64,000 nucleotides of DNA from Flavobacterium haoranii (lineage in GTDB: Bacteria > Bacteroidota > Bacteroidia > Flavobacteriales > Flavobacteriaceae). Numbering within the stretch: position 1 is the stretch's first letter; the number at the start of each line of letters is the position of its first letter. The notes below the pieces were generated by a model. It was not told the origin of the DNA. It worked only from the letters and a program-made list of their open reading frames with translations, and did not search any database. The stretch lies in contig NZ_CP045292.1 in the NCBI RefSeq assembly GCF_009363055.1, positions 1,674,001 to 1,738,000 on the forward strand. Reading direction: 5' to 3'. The position numbers and the translations under genes were made by a program. Of this stretch, positions 17,575-28,445 are shown piece after piece.

Positions 17575-19107
17575 TTATAAAATTTCAAATGTACAAGGTG
17601 AAACTTTTTTAGGAATTTGGTTAATACCCTCAAATCTTGTTTTGATATCAGAGATAACAATAACATCACCTTTTTGTGCTTTTTGTACAGCCGAACGCGC
17701 TCTACTATCTAATCTGTTTCCAGATACAACGATAGTTGGTTGCCCAGGTACTTTAATATTAAATCCAGTTACTGTACAAGTTACAGGAAAATCAAAGTCT
17801 TCTAACATAGCAGAAACTTGAGCTACTTCTAAACTTGATTTTGGACCTTTAGCTTTATCCTCACCTCTAATTAAACCTGTTGGTGAAGGAATTCCTTTAA
17901 TACGGAATACTTTTTTATCTACAACGTTACCAGTAGGTAGTTTACCAGTTACATTAATAGTAACTTCAGTACCAGAACCTGGGTTTAATGTATATTTTCC
18001 ACCAGTTCCTTGTTTAGTTAAACCAGGAGCAGAAGCTGTAACATCAGAATCAGCGATACCAGCGAAAGTAATTGTCATAGGGTTAGGAACACCTCTATAA
18101 ACTACGTTCATTTTATCTGCTGAAACGTTAGCACTCTTAGGTCTCGGTACAACAACATATTTACCATTGAAAGGAATTTCAATTGGTTTGCTATCTTCCA
18201 TGAAAGTAAATGTACCAGCAACAGGGTGCTCACCAATTCCACCAGCAGTAGTTTCGATTACAGCTTGACCATTATCAATTTTACCAGGCCCTTTGAAAGC
18301 AGTTGGAACAGTAGATGCATCATATTTACCTAACACAACTTTACCTGTAACTTTTTCACCTTCGAAGAAAACATTTTTATCTAAAGCTACAATAGCTTGA
18401 AAATTTTTCATTGACGCAGCTGCTTGTAATGAATTTCCTAAGAATAAATTATAAGCACTAGCTTCAGTATTCTTAACATCATTTTGTAAAGCTGTAACAA
18501 AAGTTAAAGTAGATACTGCAGGGAAACCTTTAGTTTTATAATCTAAATATTTAACTTTTACACCTTCATTATTAGTTATATCAGCTGTAGAAAATTTCTT
18601 TTCTAATTCAGTAACAAATGGTTTATACTTAACGTCAACACCAATTACTTTTTTGATATCAGCAACGTATTTTTCAATTTTACCAACGATTTCAGTACCT
18701 CTTGGAGAGTATCCATCTCCTTGGAACCATTTCTCATCGATAGTTGATTTATCCATAGCTTCGAAAGGTAATTTACCAGTTTTTTCGTCTACTTCAAAAC
18801 CTTCAGTTACTTCAGCCTTAACACCATCTAAGAAAGTGATAAAATCTTTAGAGATTTTTGCAACTTCTTGTGCTTTTTTAGCAGGTTCACCATATTTAGC
18901 TGGTTCATCACTTGCTTTTGTATTTAAAGCTGATAATAATTGTTCATTTGATTGATCAGTCAATTTATTTGACTCATCGAATTTATCATTAAAGTTACCA
19001 AAAGCGGTTAAAACCTCTTTTGACATATTTAAAGCTAGCATCGCGATGAAAACCAAGTACATTAGGTTAATCATCTTCTGTCTAGGGGTTAACTTTCCTC
19101 CTGCCAT
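17575..19107 (-). CDS. gldM: GldM, T9SS motor/stator protein
   Basis: The protein has 510 aa. A short cytoplasmic start (GGKLTPRQKMINLM) is followed by a single transmembrane helix (about 14-34) and a long periplasmic part of successive beta-rich domains (D1-D4). GldM pairs with GldL as the proton-driven motor that energises T9SS and gliding. The N-terminal MINLMYLVFIAMLALNMSKE is the family signature. It follows gldL by 58 bp. Confidence 0.96.
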   Translation of the reverse strand: MAGGKLTPRQKMINLMYLVFIAMLALNMSKEVLTAFGNFNDKFDESNKLTDQSNEQLLSALNTKASDEPAKYGEPAKKAQEVAKISKDFITFLDGVKAEVTEGFEVDEKTGKLPFEAMDKSTIDEKWFQGDGYSPRGTEIVGKIEKYVADIKKVIGVDVKYKPFVTELEKKFSTADITNNEGVKVKYLDYKTKGFPAVSTLTFVTALQNDVKNTEASAYNLFLGNSLQAAASMKNFQAIVALDKNVFFEGEKVTGKVVLGKYDASTVPTAFKGPGKIDNGQAVIETTAGGIGEHPVAGTFTFMEDSKPIEIPFNGKYVVVPRPKSANVSADKMNVVYRGVPNPMTITFAGIADSDVTASAPGLTKQGTGGKYTLNPGSGTEVTINVTGKLPTGNVVDKKVFRIKGIPSPTGLIRGEDKAKGPKSSLEVAQVSAMLEDFDFPVTCTVTGFNIKVPGQPTIVVSGNRLDSRARSAVQKAQKGDVIVISDIKTRFEGINQIPKKVSPCTFEIL

Positions 19108-19165
19108 TTCTTAAAATTGTTTAAATTTAAATTAATAAAAATTGAATAATAAAGTGATAATAAAA

Positions 19166-19801
19166 TTATCCTCTGTTACTCATAGCAGAAAGCATTCCTC
19201 CGTATACTGCATTTAAAGAAGCAATATTTGAAGTCATTGATTGCATTTGCTCTTTTAACTTAGAAGCATTTTCAGCGATTTCAGCATTAGCTTGAGCATT
19301 TTTCTCAGCACCAACTAATTGCGCTTGATATAAACTATTTAAAGATTTTAAGTTATCAGCAGCCGCTACCATTTCTTGAGCATATTGTTTTTGAGAAGCA
19401 ATAGCATCAACAGTTGGAGCGATATTTTTTGCAGCACCTTCAAAGTTTTTAATACTGTTTCCTAAACTAGCCATTAACTCACCGTCAATTTTAGCTTCTT
19501 TTAACATGTTGTCTAATTTTTGAGATAATAAACCTTGAGCATCTTCTGGTTTCTCAGCTTTTTTATCTTTTGGTTTAGTTTCACCACCCGCTAATTCAGG
19601 GTAAACTAAAGACCAGTCTAATTCTTTTTCAGGAGCTTCAAACGCTGACAATCCGAAGATGAAAGCCTCAGTTAATAATCCAATGATAAGCATAGGTCCT
19701 GCACCTGGCCAGTGCATTAATTTGAATAATGCTCCTACAATTACTACCGCCGCACCCATTCCGTAAAGGAAATTCATTACTTTTTTACTTAAAATTGCCA
19801 T
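19166..19801 (-). CDS. gldL: GldL, T9SS motor protein
   Basis: The protein has 211 aa with two N-terminal transmembrane helices (about 11-28 and 34-54). E45 in the second helix (GLLTEAFIF) is at the position of the conserved glutamate that senses the proton gradient; K27 and H30 flank helix 1. The rest is a cytoplasmic helical region rich in Ala, Lys and Glu. It forms the rotor complex with GldM and follows gldK by 51 bp. Confidence 0.96.
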   Translation of the reverse strand: MAILSKKVMNFLYGMGAAVVIVGALFKLMHWPGAGPMLIIGLLTEAFIFGLSAFEAPEKELDWSLVYPELAGGETKPKDKKAEKPEDAQGLLSQKLDNMLKEAKIDGELMASLGNSIKNFEGAAKNIAPTVDAIASQKQYAQEMVAAADNLKSLNSLYQAQLVGAEKNAQANAEIAENASKLKEQMQSMTSNIASLNAVYGGMLSAMSNRG

Positions 19802-19852
19802 AATAAATAAATTTTAGTTAGTTAAGTTAAATATAAATTAATTGGTTAAATA

Positions 19853-21243
19853 CTATTTTGGTCTAGTTCCAGTTGCTGCTGTTCCCATGTAATCTTGAAC
19901 AGTTCTGAAACCAATGTAACTTCTTGCTGAATCTGCATACTCGAAATCTCGCGTTCCTACTTGTAAAAAGTAACCTACATCTTTCCAAGAACCACCTCTA
20001 ACCACTTTTCTTTGGTTTTTATGATCTGGAACATTTGGATTCATTGTAGAAACAAATTCATATGAAGAAGGACTGTAAGCTGACTGAGTCCACTCAGAAA
20101 CATTACCTGCCATATTGTATAAGTTGTAATCATTAGGCTCATAAGATCTAGCTTCTACAGTATATAAAGCACCATCAGCAGCATAATCCCCTCTATTTGG
20201 TTTAAAGTTAGCCATAAAACAACCTCTATCATTTTTAGCATAAGGACCTCCCCAAGGGAATGTTGCAGACTCAATACCACCTCTTGCAGCATATTCCCAT
20301 TCAGCCTCAGTTGGTAAACGGAATGAATTTACTTGATCTCTACCTTTTTTCTTTTAATATAAGAATTCTTATATAAAGTTCTCCAAGCACAAAAAGCTTT
20401 TGCTTGATTCCAACTTACACCAACTACTGGATAAGCATCATAAGCAGCATGCCAAAAATAATCATTATGCATTGGCTCATTATAAGAATATGCGAAATCT
20501 TTAATCCAAACCGTAGTATCAGGATAAATTTCGATAGGAGGATTATCATCATAAAGACCTTTTCTTCCTTTTTTCTTAACTGCTTTATTCCAATCAACCT
20601 CTTTATATCTGAATTGTAATTTTGACACATCCATAGTCTTTAACCCATTATATGACTCAGATTCTGGCAAATACATTGAATCCATTACCTCAACATAATA
20701 TTCGTCAGGATATTTTTGAGGATCATCGATCAATTTCATTTTACGATTCAATTTTCTTCCTGCATACATGTCATCATCTGTACCTACACTGTAATAGTTT
20801 TCATACATATATTTGTCGTACGGAGACATTTCTTCAACGTTTGCATCAGCGAAAGCATAATCACCAATACTTCCTCCATCTTTACCTCCACGACCTCCTT
20901 CAGCGGGTTTTTGACCCACTTCATCAGCAAGAATAGCCAATCTTGTTCTAACAATTGAGTCTTTTACCCAATTAACAAATTGACGATACTCAGCATTTGT
21001 AATTTCGGTCTCATCCATGTAAAATGAACGAACCGTTACTGTTTTCGTAGGAGCATCTTGAATGTTCGCTAAATCATCATCTGATTTACCCATAATAAAA
21101 GCACCTCCTGGAACCAAAGTCATTCCATAAGGTTTTTCAGGATGCCATTTTCTACTTTTAGCACCCACAAGTTCACCTCTGTCGCCTTTACTACAGCTAA
21201 CTAATAATGACAAAATTGCCGAAAATGCAACTAACTTCTTCAT
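19853..21243 (-). CDS. gldK: GldK, T9SS ring lipoprotein, frame broken at a T6 run
   Basis: The full gene would be 463 aa, the usual size. The N-terminal lipobox is LLVSC (cleaved before Cys). The formylglycine-generating-enzyme (FGE-sulfatase) fold is split: MTLVPGGAFIMG and YRQFVNWV in the first part, NMAGNVSEWT and KVVRGGSW in the second. The frame breaks at 20345-20350 (T6 on plus), just after KRKK; one added base joins it to GRDQVNSFRLPTEAEW. Without repair the product stops at residue 304 and T9SS would be lost. A sequencing error is most likely. First gene of gldKLMN. Confidence 0.93.
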
Positions 21244-21388
21244 ATAAAATTTGGGTTAAATGTATTTTACTTTTTAAGGGCGTAAACCTATTCATTAATT
21301 TTGAGAAAAACAATTTTTTTTCAAAAAAACCTTAAAAAAATCTTAAAAACCTTTTTGATATCACAAATAGACTCTTAAAAGATATCTT

Positions 21389-22536
21389 TTACAATAAGTT
21401 ACGCCTTTGTGCCTTCCACCATCTTTCAGGCATTTCTTGCTCGCACGCCGCTAAATAATCGTCATGAGTGCAAGGTAATAACGTATTTCTTTTATTTTAT
21501 TATTATTGTTTGTTAGAAATGGTATTTCTATCCACCATCTTCCTGTTTTATTACTCTTATAAAAGATTAACTCTTCTTCTTCTATCAGAACAATATATTT
21601 TAAAAAGTTTTCTTTTCCTCCAAATGGATATTCATTCGACCTAAAACAATAACCTTCTAAAAAATACCAGATTATCTGGGAAGCCAAAGATACTTCTTTT
21701 ATTGAATTATGAAAGTTAAAAATACCGAAGCTTGAAACTTTATCACTTATCCCGGTATACCTAGCTAAGGCACATATTTCTTTACCAGAAAATCCATTTG
21801 GATTGAAGGTTTGAAAATTACCTGAATGAGAAAATTCCACTGACATTAAATCAAAAGTAACTAAATCAGCATCTCTTAACACTGGTTCTGCAATTGCTAA
21901 ATTATTTGATACTTCACCTAAGCGATATGCTTCAAAAAACAACTTCTCAACTAAATCAATTTCCTCTTGAGAATTAAAATAGGTTTGATAACCTAAATTA
22001 GCAAAATTGAATAAATTATTAGGTTCTTCAACAACAATACTTGACAAATAAGAATTAAAAGGTAAACCATTTTCTTTTGCAAAATCAAACTTACTATCAA
22101 CAGCAACCAAATTAACCATTTGATCTAAATTATCGTAAGCACGATACATAGGATAAGTTAGATCTTGAGTGCCACCAATTATTATTGGAAAAATGTTTTT
22201 TCTATGTAATTCTTCACAAATAGACTTTACCAAAAAATATGTGTCTTCTAAAGAAGCACCAGCTTGAATTGTTCCTAAATCGGCTAATGCAAATTTCCAA
22301 TTCCCTGGATAAAGAGCATAAAAATATTTTCTAAAGTCATTAAAACTATTTGTATCGTTTTCTAATTCTGCACCTCTGTATTCATTAACAGTGATTAAAG
22401 CGATAGAGGTATTATCTAAATTAGGAAACTCATCACAAGTATGCAAAGCAATTTTTTTTCCGATTGTTTGAGAAGACAAACTGCTTACAAATTCAAAAAC
22501 TTTATCTTCAATTGGTACTAAAAATTCAAAAACCAT
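21389..22536 (-). CDS. arginase/formimidoylglutamase-like protein, metal site degenerate, 3' frameshift
   Basis: The arginase/deacetylase-like fold begins with GKKIALHTCDEFPNLDNTSIAL. The canonical metal motifs GGDHS, DAHxD and SxDxD are replaced by GGTQDLT, DSKFDFA and TFDLMSVEF, so hydrolase activity is doubtful. Near 21490 the frame is broken. With one added base the C-terminus continues KRNTLLPCTHDDYLAACEQE and ends at 21389 (382 aa). As read it stops at 21451. It starts 2 bp after the restored topA stop and lies upstream of gldK, the same order I know from other flavobacteria. Its role in gliding or T9SS is not established. Confidence 0.75.
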
Positions 22537-22538
22537 AG

Positions 22539-25023
22539 TTATTTCTTTTTAGCAGTAGCCTTTTTAGGCGTTGATTTTTTTGCTGGTGCTTTTTCTCAAT
22601 TAACTCTTTCACTTGATCTAGAGTTAATTTTTCTGCATCTACATCTTTACTTAATTCAATTTTGGTTTTACCTTTTAAAATAACCGATCTTCCCCAACGT
22701 GCTTTTTCAACACGAATTCCTTCATCTTCCCAGTTATGAATTAACTTATCTTGCTCTTTTTGCAATTTATCTTCAATTAACTCTTTAACATCTGCTTGAG
22801 ATAAATTATCGAAATCATACTTCTTATTAACATTAATAAACATTCCATTCCATTTTATAAATGGACCAAAACGACCAACACCTTTTTGCACCGGCAAACC
22901 TTCATGCGTTGCAATGGGTGCATCGGCTTGTTGCTTCTCTTTTATAAGCTCAATTGCTCTTTCTAAAGAAACGTCCAATGGCTCCTCTCCTTTTGGTAAC
23001 GAAATAAATGTTTTACCAAAACGAACATAAGGTCCAAAACGACCATTGTTAACTTTAATTTCTTCTCCTTCATAATTACCTAAAGATTTTGGCAACATAA
23101 ATAAAGAAAGTGCTTCATCTAATGTAATAGTAGAAATATTTTGTTCAGGCAATAAACTTGCAAACTGCTTTTCTTCTTCATCAATACTTCCAATTTGAGC
23201 CATTGGACCAAACTTACCTAAACGAACAGACACTTGTCTTCCTGTTTCTGGATGATTTCCTAAAATTCTTTCACCAGTTTCTCTTTCGGCATTTTTTTCA
23301 ACATCTACTACATTAGGATGAAAATGAGTATAAAAATCTTTCATCATTTTTACCCAATCTACTTTTCCTTCTGCAATTTCATCGAAATCTTGTTCGACTT
23401 TAGCGGTAAAATTATAATCTAAAATTGTTTCGAAATTTGAAACTAAGAAATCATTTACAATCATTCCAATATCAGTTGGTACCAATTTTCCTTTATCGGA
23501 ACCTGTCGTTTCTTTTAAAACAACTGATTTAATATCTGAACCTTCTAATGTAATTTGATTATATTTTCTCTCTACACCTTCACTTGCTCCTTTTTCAACA
23601 TAATTACGAGCAATAATAGTAGAAATAGTTGGCGCATATGTTGAAGGACGACCAATCCCTAATTCTTCTAATTTTTTAACTAAAGAAGCTTCAGTATATC
23701 GACTTGGTGGACGAGAAAAACGTTCCGTAGCAATAATATTTGTATTAGAAAGCTTTTCACCAATAACCATTTGAGGCAACATTCCTTCTTGTTCTTCCTC
23801 ATCGTCATCGTGACCTTCTAAATATACTTTTAAGAACCCTTCAAACTTAATTACTTCACCTGTTGCAGCAAAAAGTTCTTTATGATTTGAAGCTTCTACT
23901 TTTACATTTGTACGTTCTAATTGAGCATCGCTCATTTGAGAAGCAATTGTTCTTTTCCAAATTAAATCGTATAATCTCGATTCATTTCTATCTAAGTCTA
24001 CTGTATGGCGACTCATATCTGTTGGACGAATAGCCTCGTGAGCCTCTTGTGCTCCTTTAGCTTTCGTCGCATAATTACGTGTTTGAGAAAATTCTTTTCC
24101 GTAATAACTTTCAATTTCTGCTTTTGCAGCATCTAAAGCTTCATTAGACAAGTTTACACTATCCGTTCTCATATAAGTGATTAAACCGGCTTCATATAAA
24201 CGTTGTGCGACCTGCATAGTAATCCCAACAGGTAAATATAATTTTCTTGCTGCTTCTTGTTGTAATGTTGAAGTTGTAAAAGGAGCTGCCGGAGATTTTT
24301 TTGTTGGCTTAGTTTCTAAATCGGCTACTTTATATTGTGACCCAATATTTTTTGCAGAAAATCTTCCGCTTCTTTTTTAGATTCAAAATTTTTAGGCAAA
24401 CGCGCTTTAAAAGATTTTCCTTTTTCATTTACAAATTCCGCAACTATGCTATATGATGCTTCTGCATTAAATCCTTGAATTTCTCTTTCACGCTCTACAA
24501 TTAATCGAACAGAAACCGATTGCACACGGCCGGCCGAAAGTCCGCCTTTAACTTTTTTCCATAAAACCGGCGAAAGTTCGTAACCCACTAGTCTATCTAA
24601 AACCCTTCTTGCTTGTTGTGCATTTACTAAATCGTAATTGATTCCTCTTGGATTTTCAATTGCTTTTTGTATCGCCGTTTTAGTAATCTCATGAAAAACG
24701 ATACGTTTTGTCTTTTCAGGTTTTAATTTTAATTCTTCTGCTAAGTGCCAAGAAATAGCTTCCCCCTCACGGTCTTCATCGGATGCTAACCATACAACCT
24801 CTGCTGATTTTGCTAAATCTTTAAGTTTTTTCACCAAAGCTTTTTTATCACTCGAAACCTCATATTTTGGCTTAAAACCATTTTCAACATCTACTCCAAT
24901 TTCTCTAGAAGGCAAGTCGGCTATATGCCCAAAACTTGATTCTACTTGAAAGTCTTTCCCTAGAAATTTCTCGATTGTTTTTGCCTTAGCTGGCGACTCA
25001 ACGATTACTAAATTCTTTGCCAT
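22539..25023 (-). CDS. topA: DNA topoisomerase I, broken by two homopolymer frameshifts
   Basis: Start ATG 25023 ([16 protein letters not shown]); the upstream in-frame start at 25065 adds 14 residues without support. The TOPRIM domain contains [15 protein letters not shown], the catalytic Tyr region is [11 protein letters not shown], and several C-terminal repeats end in a Lys-rich tail. The break at T6 24348-24353 stops the first frame, and that at T5 22590-22594 shifts the tail. One added base in each gives 828 aa and a normal ending [15 protein letters not shown]. TopA relaxes negative supercoils and is normally essential, so a double loss is not credible as biology. Confidence 0.94.
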
Positions 25024-25121
25024 TTCAACTTTTTGTTTGTCGCAAAAGTATAAGTTTTTTTTCAATTTCTAATTTTTAGCCGTTTTTCAGTAAAATATTT
25101 TGTTAAAGAAAGTCTGACAAG

Positions 25122-25153
25122 TTGTCATATTTTACATTTTAGTATTATCTTTG
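25122..25153 (+). promoter_or_regulatory. promoter of the miaB operon
   Basis: TTG (25122-25124), a 21-nt spacer and TATCTTTG (25146-25153). The palindrome TGACAAGTTGTCA (25115-25127) overlaps the -33 box and could be an operator. Confidence 0.6.
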
Positions 25154-25193
25154 CAACCCGAATTATATAAAATCGCATTCGGCATTTGATTAT

Positions 25194-26648
25194 ATGGAAA
25201 AGATAATTGAAGAAAACAAACAGGGAACAAGTTTAGTTCAAGAACAAAAGGAAGGCAATACTAAAAAACTTTTTATTGAAAGTTATGGTTGCCAAATGAA
25301 TTTTTCAGACAGTGAAATTGTTGCTTCTATTTTAGCAAATCAGGGGTATAACACTACTCAAAATTTAGAAGAAGCCGATTTAGTTTTGGTAAACACATGT
25401 TCTATTCGAGATAAAGCAGAACAAACGGTTCGTAAGCGTTTGGAACAATATAATGCTGTAAAAAAAATAAATCCTTCGATGAAAGTTGGGGTTTTAGGCT
25501 GTATGGCTGAACGTTTAAAAGAAAAATTTTTAGACGAAGAAAAAATTGTAGATATGGTCGTAGGACCAGATGCATATAAAGACATTCCGAATCTTTTAAA
25601 AGATGTGGACGAAGGTCGTGATGCAATTAACGTAATCTTATCTAAAGAAGAAACGTATGGCGATATTCAACCGGTTCGTTTAAGCAGCAATGGTGTTACC
25701 GCTTTTGTATCCATAACTCGTGGATGTGATAACATGTGCACATTTTGTGTTGTTCCTTTTACAAGAGGAAGAGAGCGTAGCCGTGACCCACAAAGTATAT
25801 TAGAAGAAATTCAAGATTTATGGAGCAAAGGTTTTAAAGAAGTTACTTTACTTGGTCAAAATGTAGATAGTTTTTTATGGTATGGTGGCGGACTAAAGAA
25901 GGATTTCGATAAAGCTAGCGAAATGCAAAAAGCAACCGCTGTAGATTTTGCTCAGTTATTAGATATGTGTGCTACACAATTTCCAAAAATGCGTTTTCGT
26001 TTCTCTACTTCAAATCCGCAAGATATGCATGTGGAAGTAATTGAAGTGATGGCAAAACATCATAACATTTGTAAATACATTCACTTACCGGTTCAATCTG
26101 GAAGCACACGTATTTTAAAAGAAATGAATCGTCAACATACTCGTGAAGAATATATTGCTTTAGTTGATAAAATCTATGAAATTATTCCAGACATTTCATT
26201 ATCACAAGATATGATTTCTGGTTTCCCAACAGAAACTGAGGAAGATCATCAAGATACTTTATCGTTAATGGAGCACGTTCGTTACGATTTCGGATTTATG
26301 TTTGCTTATTCTGAAAGACCAGGAACTTTAGCTGCTAGAAAAATGGAAGATGACGTTCCTGAAGAAGTTAAAAAACGTCGTTTAAATGAGATTATCGATT
26401 TACAACAACGTATTGCTTTAGAAAGAACACAACGTTTCGTAGGTCAAACCGTTGAAGTTTTAATTGAAAAAGATTCAAAACGTTCGGACAAACATTGGAG
26501 CGGAAGAAATTCTCAAAATACAGTTGTGGTTTTCCCTAAAGAAAATTACAAAACAGGTGACTTTGTTAATGTAAAAATTACTGATTGTACAGCAGCAACA
26601 CTTATTGGTGAAGCGGTTGGATATTCAGAAATTATGCAATCAAATTAA
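25194..26648 (+). CDS. miaB: MiaB, tRNA ms2i6A37 methylthiotransferase
   Basis: The protein has 484 aa. The N-terminal UPF0004 domain holds the three Cys of one [4Fe-4S] cluster: Cys in SYGCQMNFSDSE, VNTCSIRDKAE and GCMAERLK. The radical SAM motif is CDNMCTFC, and a C-terminal TRAM domain begins near QTVEVLIEKD. It adds a methylthio group to i6A at position 37 of tRNAs reading codons starting with U. It starts a likely operon with the sigma-54 activator and lptE. Confidence 0.97.
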   Translation: MEKIIEENKQGTSLVQEQKEGNTKKLFIESYGCQMNFSDSEIVASILANQGYNTTQNLEEADLVLVNTCSIRDKAEQTVRKRLEQYNAVKKINPSMKVGVLGCMAERLKEKFLDEEKIVDMVVGPDAYKDIPNLLKDVDEGRDAINVILSKEETYGDIQPVRLSSNGVTAFVSITRGCDNMCTFCVVPFTRGRERSRDPQSILEEIQDLWSKGFKEVTLLGQNVDSFLWYGGGLKKDFDKASEMQKATAVDFAQLLDMCATQFPKMRFRFSTSNPQDMHVEVIEVMAKHHNICKYIHLPVQSGSTRILKEMNRQHTREEYIALVDKIYEIIPDISLSQDMISGFPTETEEDHQDTLSLMEHVRYDFGFMFAYSERPGTLAARKMEDDVPEEVKKRRLNEIIDLQQRIALERTQRFVGQTVEVLIEKDSKRSDKHWSGRNSQNTVVVFPKENYKTGDFVNVKITDCTAATLIGEAVGYSEIMQSN

Positions 26649-26669
26649 TTACTATATATTAAGGTATAA

Positions 26670-27935
26670 ATGGAATCAGTACAAGCCATAAAACAACGCT
26701 TTGAAATTATTGGTAACGATCCAAAGTTAAATCGTGCTCTTGAAAAAGCAATTCAAGTTGCCCCGACGGATATTTCTGTTTTAGTTACTGGAGAAAGTGG
26801 TGTTGGTAAAGAAAGTATTCCAAAAATCATACATGCTCTTTCACATCGTAAACACGGAAAGTATATTGCAGTGAACTGTGGTGCAATTCCTGAAGGAACT
26901 ATTGACAGTGAACTTTTCGGACACGAAAAAGGAGCTTTTACAGGAGCAACTTCCACTCGTGAAGGATATTTTGAAGTAGCCGATGGTGGAACAATTTTCT
27001 TAGATGAAGTTGGTGAGTTGCCCTTAACGACACAAGTTCGTTTACTGCGTGTTTTAGAAAACGGCGAATTTATAAAAGTTGGTTCTTCTCAAGTTCAAAA
27101 AACGAATGTACGTATTGTTGCAGCTACCAACGTAAATATGGCAGACGCAATTGAAAAAGGAAAGTTTCGTGAAGATTTATATTATCGTTTAAGTACGGTC
27201 GAAATTCAATTACCACCATTACGTGAAAGAAAAGAAGATATTCATATTTTATTTAGAAAATTTTCTTCAGATTTTGCACACAAATACAAAATGCCTCCTA
27301 TTCGTTTAACTGATGACGCTGTTCAGTATTTAATTCGTTATCGCTGGAGTGGAAACATTCGTCAATTGCGAAATATTGCCGAACAAATTTCGGTTTTGGA
27401 AACCAATAGAGAGATTTCAGTTGCTACTTTACAAAGTTATTTACCTACTGAGGGAACTAATTTACCATCAGTAATCAATCATACAAAAAAAGATAGCGAC
27501 TTTAGCAACGAAAGAGAAATTTTGTACAAAGTGCTTTTCGACATGAAAGCTGATTTGAATGATTTGAAAAAGCTGACATTAGAATTGATGCAAAACGGTG
27601 GTGCTAAAGTTCAGGAAACCAATAAAAATTTAATTCAGCGAATTTACGGACAAAAAGAAGATAATGTTATCTTTGACGAGCAACCTAAAACAGAACTTTA
27701 TCCAGTTCAACCTGAAATAGTTCAAGAAGAAATTCATGATGATGACTTGGAAGATGATGATTTCTTATTTGCAGAAACAGTCGAAGAGGAAGAGACTTTG
27801 AGTTTAGAAGCAAAAGAAATTGAATTAATTAAAAAAGCACTAGAACGTAACAAAGGGAAAAGAAAAGCAGCGGCTGATGAATTAGGAATTTCTGAAAGAA
27901 CTTTATACCGAAAAATAAAACAATACGACTTATAA
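26670..27935 (+). CDS. sigma-54 interaction domain transcriptional activator, without receiver domain
   Basis: The protein has 421 aa. The AAA+ domain starts at residue about 15: Walker A GESGVGKES, the GAFTGA loop that contacts sigma-54, Walker B GGTIFLDEVGEL, RWSGNIRQLRN. A Fis-type helix-turn-helix ends the protein (RKAAADELGISERTLYRKIK). The stretch between them is acidic and linker-like. There is no N-terminal receiver or GAF domain, so its signal is unclear. It starts 21 bp after miaB and is 2 bp from lptE. Confidence 0.92.
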   Translation: MESVQAIKQRFEIIGNDPKLNRALEKAIQVAPTDISVLVTGESGVGKESIPKIIHALSHRKHGKYIAVNCGAIPEGTIDSELFGHEKGAFTGATSTREGYFEVADGGTIFLDEVGELPLTTQVRLLRVLENGEFIKVGSSQVQKTNVRIVAATNVNMADAIEKGKFREDLYYRLSTVEIQLPPLRERKEDIHILFRKFSSDFAHKYKMPPIRLTDDAVQYLIRYRWSGNIRQLRNIAEQISVLETNREISVATLQSYLPTEGTNLPSVINHTKKDSDFSNEREILYKVLFDMKADLNDLKKLTLELMQNGGAKVQETNKNLIQRIYGQKEDNVIFDEQPKTELYPVQPEIVQEEIHDDDLEDDDFLFAETVEEEETLSLEAKEIELIKKALERNKGKRKAAADELGISERTLYRKIKQYDL

Positions 27936-27937
27936 TA

Positions 27938-28441
27938 ATGAGTAAGACATTAAAAATATTTGCTTTATTACTTTTATTTGCTACTTCAGGTTGTAAATAT
28001 TACAATTTTACAGGAACAGGTCAAATTGACGCCAATACTTTTCAAGTAAATTATTTTCAAAACAATGCTGAATTAGTTGAGCCCGGAATTGAAAGAACAT
28101 TCACTTTACAATTACAAGACATAATACAAAGTCAAACCAATTTGAATTTGGTTAATCAAGGTGGTGATTTGTTATATGAAGGAGAAATTGTAGAATACAG
28201 AATTACTCCAATGACCGCAACTGCCGATCAAAGAGCTGCTCAAAACAGATTGACAATTGGCATAATGGTGCGTTTTACAAATCAGAAAAAAGAAGACGAT
28301 AATTTTGAAAAACGTTTTTCTTTCTATCACGATTATCCTGCAAATGAGCAAATGACAGGAAGCCGTTTAACAACTGCTTTAGAAGAAATTTACACAAGAA
28401 TTACACAAGACGTTTTCAACGAGTCTTTAGCAAAATGGTAG
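27938..28441 (+). CDS. lptE: LptE-like LPS-assembly lipoprotein
   Basis: The protein has 167 aa with lipobox LFATSGC (lipidated Cys near residue 19), followed by the family opening KYYNFTGTG. In Bacteroidota this lipoprotein partners LptD in the outer membrane to insert LPS. It starts 2 bp after the sigma-54 activator. The LptE assignment rests on the lipobox, size and neighbourhood. Confidence 0.85.
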   Translation: MSKTLKIFALLLLFATSGCKYYNFTGTGQIDANTFQVNYFQNNAELVEPGIERTFTLQLQDIIQSQTNLNLVNQGGDLLYEGEIVEYRITPMTATADQRAAQNRLTIGIMVRFTNQKKEDDNFEKRFSFYHDYPANEQMTGSRLTTALEEIYTRITQDVFNESLAKW

Positions 28442-28445
28442 TAAA

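Noticed and set aside
20404..20958. Several open frames on both strands inside gldK
   Set aside because: They overlap the well-supported GldK coding sequence and read as its shadows.
19853..21243. gldK as two separate genes
   Set aside because: The two parts together form one FGE-like fold; one added base at 20345-20350 joins them into the usual length.
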